From Chlorobiota bacterium (GTDB lineage Bacteria > Bacteroidota > Ignavibacteria > Kapaibacteriales > NICIL-2): 9,226 nt of DNA. The position numbers were made by a program, and so were the translations under genes. The first letter of the stretch is position 1, and every line of letters starts with the position of its first letter. A model generated the notes under the pieces. That model saw only the letters and a program-made list of their open reading frames with translations, did no database searches and was not told the origin of the DNA. The DNA lies in contig RFIK01000015.1 of the NCBI GenBank assembly GCA_003695605.1, forward strand, positions 1 to 9,226, given 5' to 3'. Shown here piece by piece: positions 1 through 6,577 of this stretch.

Positions 1-172
1 TCCCGGCTTCGATGGCTTCTTGAATGCGCGTCCGTGTTGCGTGACTGATCGTGTTGGCTAAGTACACATCCAGCCGCATTGGCTTCTGGCCAGGCGGGAC
101 CACAAGTTCGATACGCTGCTCCTGGAGCGGCGGATAATTCGGATCGTACGCGGTATTCGGAGTCTCGCTCAT
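1..172 (-). CDS. RluA/RluD-family 23S rRNA pseudouridine synthase, N-terminal fragment
   Basis: Only the first 57 codons are in the window; the rest lies beyond base 1. The fragment starts at ATG 172-170 and reads MSETPNTAYD, then a strand IELVVPPGQ (21-29), then PMRLDVYLANTISHATRTRI (31-50) and QEAIEAG. The RLDVYLA...ATRTRIQEAIEAG stretch is the S4-like RNA-binding domain that opens RluA-family enzymes such as RluD and RluC. These enzymes isomerise specific uridines in 23S rRNA in the cytosol. The catalytic domain with its RLD aspartate is outside the window, so the exact target (RluD, RluC or other) cannot be decided. No Shine-Dalgarno sequence precedes the start, and a Bacteroidota-type -7 box ends six bases before the ATG. 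The gene is divergent from gatC. Confidence 0.82.
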   Translation of the reverse strand, partial: MSETPNTAYDPNYPPLQEQRIELVVPPGQKPMRLDVYLANTISHATRTRIQEAIEAG

Positions 173-178
173 CGCGAG

Positions 179-186
179 CAAATTTA
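179..186 (-). promoter_or_regulatory. Candidate -7 box (TAAATTTG) for the pseudouridine synthase
   Basis: On the minus strand the sequence reads TAAATTTG-CTCGCG-ATG, an exact match to the Bacteroidota -7 consensus TAnnTTTG. Only six bases separate it from the start codon, so transcription would begin at or within a few bases of the ATG, giving a leaderless or nearly leaderless mRNA. I see no clear -33 TTTG at the usual distance, which lowers confidence. Confidence 0.45.
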
Positions 187-381
187 CCTGTGCGTGTGGT
201 GGAATTCGGGTTCGCTACTCACACAGTACAGAGCACGGTTCGCACTGGTGATGCCAGCGAACGCACCGGCGCGCCAGCGATTGTCATGCCAGGGGTTGCA
301 ATGTTCGATGGTGGGCAGCGTGCTCGCCCTACACTACTGCATCGGTGGGTTCGTCACCGCTGCCGCCGGTTTACAACGAAC

Positions 382-385
382 GGAG
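382..385 (+). promoter_or_regulatory. Shine-Dalgarno GGAG that decides the gatC start
   Basis: GGAG lies nine bases before GTG 395 and only three bases before the in-frame GTG at 389. The spacing favours 395, which also gives the usual GatC N-terminus MITLDELRRIA. The longer reading from ATG 194 adds about 67 residues with no family resemblance. Confidence 0.55.
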
Positions 386-394
386 CACGTGGTT

Positions 395-715
395 GTGATT
401 ACCCTCGATGAACTTCGCCGCATCGCGGCGCTCGCGAAGCTTTCGCTGAGCGATGAGGAAATCGAACGCTTCCGCGCTGAGTTCGAGCGAATCGTCGAGT
501 ACGTCAGTGCGCTCGACCGCATTCGAGCGCTCGATGAGCTTGAGCCGCTCGATTCGGTCGTCAGCCATACGAACGCCTTTGCCGACGATGTACCGCACCA
601 GTCGCTCTCGACTGCGGAGGCACTGGCAAATGCGCCGCGTCATAACGAAAGCTTTTTCAAAGTGCCGAAGGTGATCGCCTCCGAATGGACGGCCGACCAA
701 CCCGCTGGACAATGA
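395..715 (+). CDS. gatC: Asp-tRNA(Asn)/Glu-tRNA(Gln) amidotransferase subunit C
   Basis: This 106-aa protein is GatC, the small stabilising subunit of the GatCAB amidotransferase. That enzyme converts mischarged Glu-tRNA(Gln) and Asp-tRNA(Asn) into Gln-tRNA(Gln) and Asn-tRNA(Asn) in the cytosol. The family pattern is complete: LDELRRIAALAKLSLSDEEI (4-23), a helix FERIVEYVSALDRI (30-43), the EPLDSVV turn (50-56), DDVPHQSL (64-71) and the signature ESFFKVPKVI (85-94). Length is normal for the family (about 95-110 aa). The start is GTG 395, chosen from the Shine-Dalgarno spacing and the N-terminal match. gatA and gatB are not adjacent, which is common when the subunits are dispersed. Its TGA stop overlaps the ATG of the next gene (ATGA at 712-715), so the two are probably co-transcribed and translationally coupled. 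Confidence 0.93.
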   Translation: MITLDELRRIAALAKLSLSDEEIERFRAEFERIVEYVSALDRIRALDELEPLDSVVSHTNAFADDVPHQSLSTAEALANAPRHNESFFKVPKVIASEWTADQPAGQ

Positions 716-2139
716 TCAGAGCACTTGCAGCTCGTGCGGCGTTGCTTGTGGGAGTGACGCTCGTGCTTATGGAGAGCAGTTGCCGTTCCTGGCGTGATCC
801 TGAAGCGCAGCTTGCAATCGCACGCTTCGATACAACTGAGGCGGAGCAACCGCTGATGTCGTTTCGCGGCACGCTGCCGATTGATTCCGTCCGCGATCTT
901 GGGACGCTCCGCTTCGACATCTGGAAGATCGAGTCGGACGACTACCCCCGCGAGATTCGCCTCATCGCACGCGTGTTCGATTCGAGCGGGAACTTCATCA
1001 CGCACTTGGCGCCACCAGTTGTCCCGACGCAAGAGCGGTGGGTGCGGCTGCAGGAAACGCTCGGGCGGCGTACTCTGCCAATTAGCGACTTTACCGTCCG
1101 CGAATTCGGCGAGGGCGATTCGGCGCGCGGCTACACGATCGTGCTCGCGCTCGACTATAGCGGCTCGATGCGTGGTGTGCTCGATGCCATGGAGGACGGC
1201 GCGCGCACGTTCATCGGCATGAAATATCCCGCCGACGAGCTGGCAGTGGCAACATTCAACACCGCGCTCGATCTCAAGGTACCCTTCGAGCGCGATCGGG
1301 AGCGCCTCCTGGCAACGTTCGAACAGGTGCGCCGTCGCAACTTCGGCGGGTATTCCTCCGTCTACGATGGCTTGATTAGTGCGACAAAGCTTTTCGATAC
1401 TGCTGCAACAGCCGAGCAGCCGCGCGTGCTCGTGTGCTTTACCGACGGCGATGAGAACGCCTCGCGTGAGGATGCCCGCACACTCTTCGAGGAAGCGACC
1501 AAGCGCCGCGTGCGTATTTTCCCCATTGGCTTCGGCTACGTGCGCGACGACCTGCTCGAGTACGTTGCTGCGCAAACTGGCGGCCGCTTCTACCGCGTTA
1601 CCTCACGGAAGGAACTGCTCGCGGTCTTTGCTGAGATCTATCGCTCGCTGCGGTACTACTACCTGGTGCGCTACCGACCGCCGATGTTTGCTGGGTTGCA
1701 CATCGTTGATCTGTTCCTGCAGCCACGCGCAAGCGACACAACGCTTGGCGGGCATGGGAGCTACGACAAGAGCGACATCAACCCATGGGCGCAGCTCAAC
1801 GACGCGTTCAACAAGATGATCACGTTCGATTACAACAAAGCAACGCTGCGTCCGGAAGCAATCCCAATCATCGAGGAGATTGCCGATCAACTCGAGCGCT
1901 ACGAACGCGTCTGGCTCGAAGTTCGCGGACATACCGACGACATCGGCGGGATCGAATTCAACCAGCGGCTTTCCGAAGAACGCGCCAAGGCAGTCGTTCG
2001 TGCCCTCATCGAGCGTGGCATTGATTCGGTGCGTCTCCGCCCGCGGGGGATGGGCATGCTCTATCCGCTGGTGCCGAACACGAGCGAGGAAAATCGCGCC
2101 AAGAATCGCCGCACCGAGTTTGTCATCATCCGCCGCTAA
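712..2139 (+). CDS. Exported VWA-domain protein with C-terminal OmpA-like peptidoglycan-binding domain
   Basis: The 475-aa product begins MIRALAARAALLVGV, a signal sequence ending near Cys24 (VLMESSC). It could be a lipoprotein, but the residue at -3 is Glu, so the lipobox is not canonical. Residues 60-140 contain VFDSSGNFITHL and ISDFTVREFGEGD, resembling the segment before the VWA in VWFA-related exported proteins. A von Willebrand A domain spans about 141-318: metal-site motif DYSGS (148-152), FTDGD with Asp245, and GGYSSVYDG (212-220), where Ser replaces the usual MIDAS Thr. An OmpA/MotB domain follows (365-475) with GHTDDIG (406-412), N417, LSEERAKAV (420-428) and NRRTEF (465-470), residues that bind diaminopimelate in the family. 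The likely role is an envelope protein tethered to peptidoglycan that presents a ligand-binding VWA domain. The start at ATG 712 overlaps the gatC stop; an in-frame ATG at 685 lies inside gatC and gives a poorer signal peptide. Its TAA stop interlocks with the rlmH stop. Partner unknown. Confidence 0.88.
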   Translation: MIRALAARAALLVGVTLVLMESSCRSWRDPEAQLAIARFDTTEAEQPLMSFRGTLPIDSVRDLGTLRFDIWKIESDDYPREIRLIARVFDSSGNFITHLAPPVVPTQERWVRLQETLGRRTLPISDFTVREFGEGDSARGYTIVLALDYSGSMRGVLDAMEDGARTFIGMKYPADELAVATFNTALDLKVPFERDRERLLATFEQVRRRNFGGYSSVYDGLISATKLFDTAATAEQPRVLVCFTDGDENASREDARTLFEEATKRRVRIFPIGFGYVRDDLLEYVAAQTGGRFYRVTSRKELLAVFAEIYRSLRYYYLVRYRPPMFAGLHIVDLFLQPRASDTTLGGHGSYDKSDINPWAQLNDAFNKMITFDYNKATLRPEAIPIIEEIADQLERYERVWLEVRGHTDDIGGIEFNQRLSEERAKAVVRALIERGIDSVRLRPRGMGMLYPLVPNTSEENRAKNRRTEFVIIRR

Positions 2140-2615
2140 CGCTCGCCGTGGTGGTACGGCTCTCCGCGAAGGATGCTCACGGCGCGGTAGAGCTGCTCGC
2201 AGAGGACAAGTCGCGCCAGCTCATGTGGGAGCGTCAATGCACTCAGCGAGATGGTCGCATCGGCGCGCTCACGCACTGCGGGCGCAACTCCCCACGGGCC
2301 ACCGATGACGAAGACCAGCCGCCGTGCTGCGTGCATCATCCAGCGTTCGAGCAATCGCGCGAACTCCTCCGACCGCAGGACCTGACCGCGTTCGTCGAGC
2401 AGTACGACAGTATCGCGCGCGTGGAGCCGCGCGAGAATCTGCGCTGAGTGCACCGCGACTGTTGCCTCTGGAGTGCTGGCGTTCGAAGCTGAGCATTCCT
2501 CGATCGTGGCACGGAGGTTGTAGCGTTCAAGTCGTGCCAGGTACTCCTGGCAGAGCGCAGCAAGTGGCTCCCGTCGCGAGCGCTCGGCGCACAAAATCAC
2601 CAGTCGTGTTGCCAT
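2136..2615 (-). CDS. rlmH: 23S rRNA (pseudouridine-1915-N3)-methyltransferase RlmH
   Basis: This 159-aa protein is a SPOUT-class methyltransferase that uses SAM to convert pseudouridine 1915 in helix 69 of 23S rRNA into N3-methylpseudouridine. It acts on assembled 70S ribosomes. Visible motifs are LLDERGQ (72-78, the LDxxG turn), FVIGGPWGV (102-110, SAM-binding knot loop), ISLSALTLPHELARLVLCEQ (122-141) with LYRA next, and the C-terminal GEPYHHGER (151-159) with the conserved YHH. Length matches the family (about 155-160 aa). The start is ATG 2615 because MATRLVILCAE is where family similarity begins; an upstream in-frame ATG at 2747 adds 44 unrelated residues. No Shine-Dalgarno sequence is visible. 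The gene diverges from rho and converges on the VWA-OmpA gene, sharing four bases at the stop codons. Confidence 0.93.
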   Translation of the reverse strand: MATRLVILCAERSRREPLAALCQEYLARLERYNLRATIEECSASNASTPEATVAVHSAQILARLHARDTVVLLDERGQVLRSEEFARLLERWMMHAARRLVFVIGGPWGVAPAVRERADATISLSALTLPHELARLVLCEQLYRAVSILRGEPYHHGER

Positions 2616-2619
2616 TGCA

Positions 2620-2651
2620 TTTGGAAAAATGGGTTCGGATGTCGTAGTTTG
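2620..2651 (+). promoter_or_regulatory. Weak candidate promoter upstream of rho
   Basis: TTTG at 2620-2623 is followed after 21 bases by TAGTTTG at 2645-2651, which is one base short of the TAnnTTTG consensus. If used, rho would have a leader of about 145 bases. A competing near match, TACGTTTC, is listed separately. Confidence 0.2.
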
Positions 2652-2777
2652 GCGGCGGAAATTACTGCCAGCGTCATCAGAAACTCGTGTGGGCACGCGC
2701 CGCCAACCCCATGGGCGCGCAGCGTAGGACGAGCTGCATTCGACCAACGATCATCCCAACGCCGACTCTCAGCATCG

Positions 2778-2785
2778 TACGTTTC
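2778..2785 (+). promoter_or_regulatory. Near-consensus -7 box (TACGTTTC) just before rho
   Basis: TACGTTTC matches five of the six fixed bases of TAnnTTTG and ends 19 bases before ATG 2805, so it would give a short leader of roughly a dozen bases. No -33 TTTG is visible at the right distance. Confidence 0.25.
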
Positions 2786-2804
2786 ACACACATCCATCCA
2801 CACC

Positions 2805-4124
2805 ATGGCGAAAAATGGTAACGATGCCCCGATGGCATCGCCGTTGCCTGCAGTGCTCGACGTGAGCGAGCTCAAGGCGAAGAAGATTGCCGAGCTGACC
2901 AAGATTGCCAAAGCGCTCGGCATCCCCGACTATTCGGACCTGCGCAAGCAGGATCTCATCTTCCGCATCCTCGAGGCGCAATCGGCACTCCAAATGCGCG
3001 AACGTCACTCCGAAGGTGTCACCATCAGCACGGGCGTCCTCGAGGTGCTCCCAGAAGGCTACGGCTTCCTGCGATCGGCCGACTACAACTACTTGCCCTC
3101 GCCGGACGACATCTACGTCTCGCCGTCGCAGATCAAACGCTTCGGCCTGCGCACCGGTGATACCATCCGCGGTCACGTGCGGCCACCGAAGGAGGGCGAG
3201 CGCTTCTTTGCACTCCTGAAGGTCGAGACGGTCAACTACGTCGAGCCAGAGCTGATGAAGGATCGGACGCTCTTCGACAACCTGACGCCGACCTACCCAA
3301 CCAAGCAGCTCAAGCTCGAAACCGTCCCGAGCGAGCTCTCGATGCGGATCATTGACATGTTCGCACCGATCGGCAAAGGGCAACGCGGGCTGATCGTATC
3401 ACCACCGAAGAGCGGGAAGACGATCCTGCTCCAGAAGATCGCCAATAGCATCTCGCGCAATCATCCCGAAGTGCGGCTCATCGTCCTGCTCATTGACGAG
3501 CGCCCTGAAGAAGTCACCGATATGCAACGCTCGGTCCAAGCAGAGGTGATCAGCTCGACGTTCGACGAGCCACCCGATCGGCACGTGCAGGTTGCCGAGA
3601 TGGTCCTCGAGAAAGCAAAGCGGCTCGTCGAAGCACGGCAGGACGTCGTCATTTTGCTCGACTCGATCACACGGCTGGCGCGGGCGCACAACACGGTCAT
3701 TCCGCACTCGGGGAAGATCCTCTCCGGCGGCGTGGACGCAAACGCGCTCCACAAGCCCAAACGCTTCTTCGGCGCTGCCCGGAACATCGAGGAAGGCGGC
3801 TCGCTGACGATTATCGCCACTGCACTCATCGAAACGGGCAGCCGTATGGATGAGGTCATCTTCGAAGAGTTCAAAGGCACGGGGAACATGGAGCTTGTGC
3901 TCGACCGCAAGCTTGCCGAAAAGCGCATCTTCCCAGCCATTGACCTCAATCGCTCCGGCACGCGGAAGGAAGAGCTCCTGCTCTCGCCAGAAGAGCTCAG
4001 CCGCATTTGGGTGCTCCGCAAATTCTTGAGCGACCTCAACCCCGCTGAAGCGATGGAGACGCTCCTGGAGCGGCTCGCAAAGACACGCTCGAACAAAGAG
4101 TTCCTGGCGACGCTCAACTCGTAG
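2805..4124 (+). CDS. rho: Transcription termination factor Rho
   Basis: The 439-aa product is the hexameric RNA-dependent ATPase/helicase that ends transcription at Rho-dependent sites. The N-terminal helical domain is at 18-58 (LKAKKIAELTKIAKALGIPD). The cold-shock-type primary RNA-binding domain is at about 75-145 (EGYGFLRSADYNYLPSPDDI, then YVSPSQIKRFGLRTGDTI). Walker A is SPPKSGKT (199-206), LLIDERPEEVTDMQR is at 228-242, Walker B is VVILLDSITR with Asp286 (281-290), the Q-loop region is SGGVDANALHKPKRFFGAAR (307-326), and the R-loop is FKGTGNME (356-363). The D-x-R, S-x-x-R and FKGTG positions that contact bicyclomycin in E. coli Rho look intact. Length is close to E. coli Rho (419 aa), with no large N-terminal insertion. 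The start at ATG 2805 (MAKNGNDAPM) lacks a Shine-Dalgarno sequence; ATG 2832 is an alternative, and a longer reading from 2649 adds residues unlike Rho. No U-tract terminator follows the gene. Confidence 0.96.
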   Translation: MAKNGNDAPMASPLPAVLDVSELKAKKIAELTKIAKALGIPDYSDLRKQDLIFRILEAQSALQMRERHSEGVTISTGVLEVLPEGYGFLRSADYNYLPSPDDIYVSPSQIKRFGLRTGDTIRGHVRPPKEGERFFALLKVETVNYVEPELMKDRTLFDNLTPTYPTKQLKLETVPSELSMRIIDMFAPIGKGQRGLIVSPPKSGKTILLQKIANSISRNHPEVRLIVLLIDERPEEVTDMQRSVQAEVISSTFDEPPDRHVQVAEMVLEKAKRLVEARQDVVILLDSITRLARAHNTVIPHSGKILSGGVDANALHKPKRFFGAARNIEEGGSLTIIATALIETGSRMDEVIFEEFKGTGNMELVLDRKLAEKRIFPAIDLNRSGTRKEELLLSPEELSRIWVLRKFLSDLNPAEAMETLLERLAKTRSNKEFLATLNS

Positions 4125-4259
4125 CCCGTCCGGCGCAGCACCTGCGTTTCGGAGCTCCGGTGGTGTGGAATTCGTCGCTGGTCCCACGTGCAGTATCGTG
4201 CCTGGCTCGTCGCGTCAGTACAGCGCTCGCTCGAGAGCGTACCGCGGGCAGCGGCTGCA
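4125..4259. other. Convergent intergenic gap between rho and the SBBP gene
   Basis: These 135 bases separate two converging genes. They hold a 10-base palindrome CGGAGCTCCG (4150-4159) and a possible hairpin with a CGCTC/GAGCG stem (4224-4228 with 4235-4239), which can alternatively pair GTAC ends with a bulge. Neither is followed by a T-run on either strand, so I do not call an intrinsic terminator. No gene is visible. Confidence 0.4.
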
Positions 4260-6284
4260 CTACGGCACAACGACCACGGCACGGAATTCCGCTCCCCGCC
4301 CGCAGTGGAGACGAACCGCGTAGGCTCCCGCTGGAAGTTCGATTTCTGCGGTGGAGGAAATCTGCTGGTCAGAAAAGTAGAGCATGCCGCCGAGCGTGTA
4401 GATCTCAAGCCGTGCGGGGCGACACTCCTCCGGGAGCAAGACGTGCAACGCCGAGCCGGCGAGACGAAACGGGATGCTCTCGGCATTCGGTGCGTCGGCT
4501 GAGAGGATACCAAGCCCGCCAACGCGAAGCACGAAGCCGTCGAAGTCCCCGCTGCGTTGTCCATCGAGCGGCGGAAAGCTTTCGCTCGTCGTCGAGCCAG
4601 CAATCGCAATCGTGCTATCGGGAAGCCAGCCGATGCCCGACGGCAAATCGCTGCCGCTGCCGCCGTAGAGCAGCGACGCATAGCGCCGCCGTCCATCGGG
4701 CGAGAAAAAGCCGAGCATCACATCTTCAGCGCCGGCGATCGCAGCATTCTCACTCTCCTCCCGTGGCAGGTCGCTCGAGGTCGTCCAGCCGGTTACGTAC
4801 ACGTAGCCGTGTGCATCCATCAGCGCTGCAGTGCAGCGATCCGAACCCGACCCGCCGTAGTACGAGCCCCACAGCCGCGTCCCCTCCGGACGGATCACCG
4901 CAACGAAGCCATCCCACGCGCCACCGGCGAAGTTGTTCTGCGCTGCCTGCGCTTCAGCAAAGTAGCTCTGCGCCGTATTGGTGCCGTTGGTATAACCCGT
5001 CACGAGAATCATACCGGACTGCGTGATGGAAAGGCTCGTGATCGAATCCTGCCCATCGCTGCCGTAGTAGCGTCCCCAGAGACGTTGCCCGCTCGCGCCG
5101 AGCCGCGCAAGGAAGCCGTCCGGCGGGGTCGCTCGCTGTGAACCCTCGCCGAGGGCGGCCGCGATCGCCTGGCCCGTGTTCGGGCTGGTCGTCGTGCCTG
5201 CGATGACAAGGCTCCCATCGGGCAGAAATCCTGCGCCTGCGATGGAATCGAACCCACGGCCGCCGTAGTATGAGCTCCAGATGCGGCTTGCCAGCGTCGG
5301 CGCAAGGACGACGATGTAGCCATCCTCCAAACCGCCGAATTGCTGCTGGTGCGCAGTTGCCACAAGAGTTGCCGTTTCGGTCGTCCCTGCTGCTGCGATC
5401 CGACCGTCCGAGCCAATCGCGACGGTGCGGAGTTCATCGCGCCCGTCACCGCCGATGTACGTCGCAGCGCTCCGCACACCACTTGTCGGGTCAAGCGTGA
5501 CGACGAATCCATCCGCATCGCCTCCGCCGTAGCTGGGCTGGACAGTGCCCGACGTCGTGGGGAAATTCGTCGAGCGTGTCCGCCCCGCAAGCGCGATGCG
5601 TTCCGATGTTGCTGCGAGCGCGAGCGCGACGTCCTCGCCGCTGCCGCCGATGAGCGTTGCCCACTGGAGATCGCCGGTGCTCGACAGCTTGATGCAGAAT
5701 CCATCGCCGCCGCCAGCACCACTGGAGCCGTAGAGACTTGCGCTCGACGTCCAGCCTGCCAGGTAGATCGCCCCGCCGAGCGTTTGCATTGCGGTGATGG
5801 AATCGCGGCCGCTCGATCCCAGAAATCGGCCGCCACGCGCCCATGAGCCCTGCAGCGCCGCTCGTTGCTCGATGAGCACGCGCGGCGGGCTGCCATCAGC
5901 CAGCCGGAGCTCCAATCCACGGTGTGTCCAGGCAGCGATCGCGCGCGTGCTTCCATCGCGACCGCGCCAGAGCAGACAACGCCACAGACGCAGCCCTTCG
6001 AATGCCCCCGCGGGCACGTACATGCTCACGTGCGCTGCTGCTTGCTCGGTTGGTTCGATCGTGGCATCACCAAACGAGAGTTGCTCCCACGTTCCACCGC
6101 GCAACCATCGCAGCCCCGTCGGTGTGACAGCAGCGTCCCCATTGGCGGAAGCATACCGAACGAGTGTGTCCCATTGGCCACGGTTTTCGATGAACCACTG
6201 GGCAGCTGTGGAAACTGTCATGTCAAAAAGCATTGACAGTGTCAGGAAAACATAACACGGAACGACCAAGCGGGGAAGTGCCAT
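4260..6284 (-). CDS. Secreted seven-blade SBBP beta-propeller protein with T9SS-like C-terminal sorting domain
   Basis: The 674-aa product has a signal peptide (MALPRLVVPCYVFLTLSMLF, probable cleavage near AA/Q at 28-29). A short N-terminal domain follows, with FIENRGQWD (31-39) and VTPTGLRWL (53-61), a trimmed version of the DUF7948-like domain seen in the gene at 7011. Seven SBBP blade starts come next, spaced 57-69 residues: LGSSGRDSI (155), IGGSGEDVA (212), IGGDGRDEL (277), YGGRGFDSI (340), YGSDGQDSI (407), YGGSGSDRC (476) and YGGSGSDLP (540). Each blade carries a later DGF or AGxT motif. The C-terminus (about 604-674), with LEIYTLGGMLYFSDQ (626-640) and ELPAGAYAVRLHCG (649-662), resembles the T9SS type A sorting domain. 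This predicts export across the outer membrane and attachment or release at the surface. The start at 6284 is preferred over 6311 because the latter lies too close to the -7 box. Ligand unknown. Confidence 0.87.
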   Translation of the reverse strand: MALPRLVVPCYVFLTLSMLFDMTVSTAAQWFIENRGQWDTLVRYASANGDAAVTPTGLRWLRGGTWEQLSFGDATIEPTEQAAAHVSMYVPAGAFEGLRLWRCLLWRGRDGSTRAIAAWTHRGLELRLADGSPPRVLIEQRAALQGSWARGGRFLGSSGRDSITAMQTLGGAIYLAGWTSSASLYGSSGAGGGDGFCIKLSSTGDLQWATLIGGSGEDVALALAATSERIALAGRTRSTNFPTTSGTVQPSYGGGDADGFVVTLDPTSGVRSAATYIGGDGRDELRTVAIGSDGRIAAAGTTETATLVATAHQQQFGGLEDGYIVVLAPTLASRIWSSYYGGRGFDSIAGAGFLPDGSLVIAGTTTSPNTGQAIAAALGEGSQRATPPDGFLARLGASGQRLWGRYYGSDGQDSITSLSITQSGMILVTGYTNGTNTAQSYFAEAQAAQNNFAGGAWDGFVAVIRPEGTRLWGSYYGGSGSDRCTAALMDAHGYVYVTGWTTSSDLPREESENAAIAGAEDVMLGFFSPDGRRRYASLLYGGSGSDLPSGIGWLPDSTIAIAGSTTSESFPPLDGQRSGDFDGFVLRVGGLGILSADAPNAESIPFRLAGSALHVLLPEECRPARLEIYTLGGMLYFSDQQISSTAEIELPAGAYAVRLHCGRGAEFRAVVVVP
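4515..5825 (-). repeat. Seven SBBP propeller blades (coding repeat)
   Basis: This stretch encodes residues 154-590 of the minus-strand propeller protein. The repeated unit of about 64 residues has the pattern [YL]-[YI]-G-G-x-G-x-D, then about 15 residues, then AG[WRT]T, then DGF[VCL]xxL. Seven copies match a closed seven-bladed propeller. The copies differ strongly in DNA sequence, so they are old rather than recently expanded. Confidence 0.75.
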
Positions 6285-6314
6285 GCGTGTCGGTGTGATG
6301 AGAACAAGCATGCG

Positions 6315-6322
6315 CAAAAATA
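6315..6322 (-). promoter_or_regulatory. Candidate -7 box (TATTTTTG) of the minus-strand propeller gene
   Basis: On the minus strand TATTTTTG is an exact TAnnTTTG match and ends 30 bases before ATG 6284, predicting a 5' leader of roughly 25 bases. It also argues against a start at the upstream in-frame ATG 6311, which would lie at about the transcription start. No convincing -33 TTTG is seen. Confidence 0.5.
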
Positions 6323-6508
6323 GCGCCGAATACGCAGCGGCACCAGCGGTGGATGTCACGAGCGTCGAACGTCGCCGCGCGCGCTGCAGAAGGCGCCGAT
6401 CTCGGAACGATGTCTCCGCATAGCCGTCCCCGTGCAGTATCTTCGTGGCGTGTCTGCAGGCTCCCTGTGCCCTGGCGCTCCCATCAAGCAAATTTTTCGA
6501 CGATGCTC

Positions 6509-6540
6509 TTGCGCCATACGTACCGCACGTTGTATTTTTG
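6509..6540 (+). promoter_or_regulatory. Candidate Bacteroidota-type promoter, TTG-N21-TATTTTTG
   Basis: TTG at 6509-6511 is followed after 21 bases by TATTTTTG at 6533-6540, an exact -7 box with a -33 element at about the expected spacing. It is the best two-part match found in the window. The nearest downstream gene starts at 7011, about 465 bases away, so it would drive a long leader or a separate small RNA. Confidence 0.45.
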
Positions 6541-6577
6541 CCGCGCAGTCAGGTGGGAAGAGCTTGCACGCGTTATT

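Noticed and set aside
194..394. Extended N-terminus of GatC from ATG 194
   Set aside because: About 67 residues without similarity to GatC; the GGAG before GTG 395 and the usual family N-terminus give the better start.
640..1575. 311-codon minus-strand open frame opposite the VWA domain
   Set aside because: It is a shadow of a strongly supported gene; the translated sequence shows no domain.
2649..2804. Extended N-terminus of Rho from ATG 2649
   Set aside because: The 52 added residues look like translated intergenic sequence and overlap the candidate promoter region; Rho similarity begins after 2805.
194..4180. Shared GTGGAATTCG in the gaps near 197 and 4164 as a dispersed repeat
   Set aside because: Only ten bases match and the flanks do not align, so it is within chance expectation for this length.
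4150..4240. Intrinsic terminator between rho and the minus-strand propeller gene
   Set aside because: Palindromes and a short hairpin exist, but no T-run follows on either strand.
3461..4696. 411-codon minus-strand open frame opposite rho and the propeller C-terminus
   Set aside because: It overlaps two well-supported genes and reads as a Ser/Arg-rich shadow with no family resemblance.
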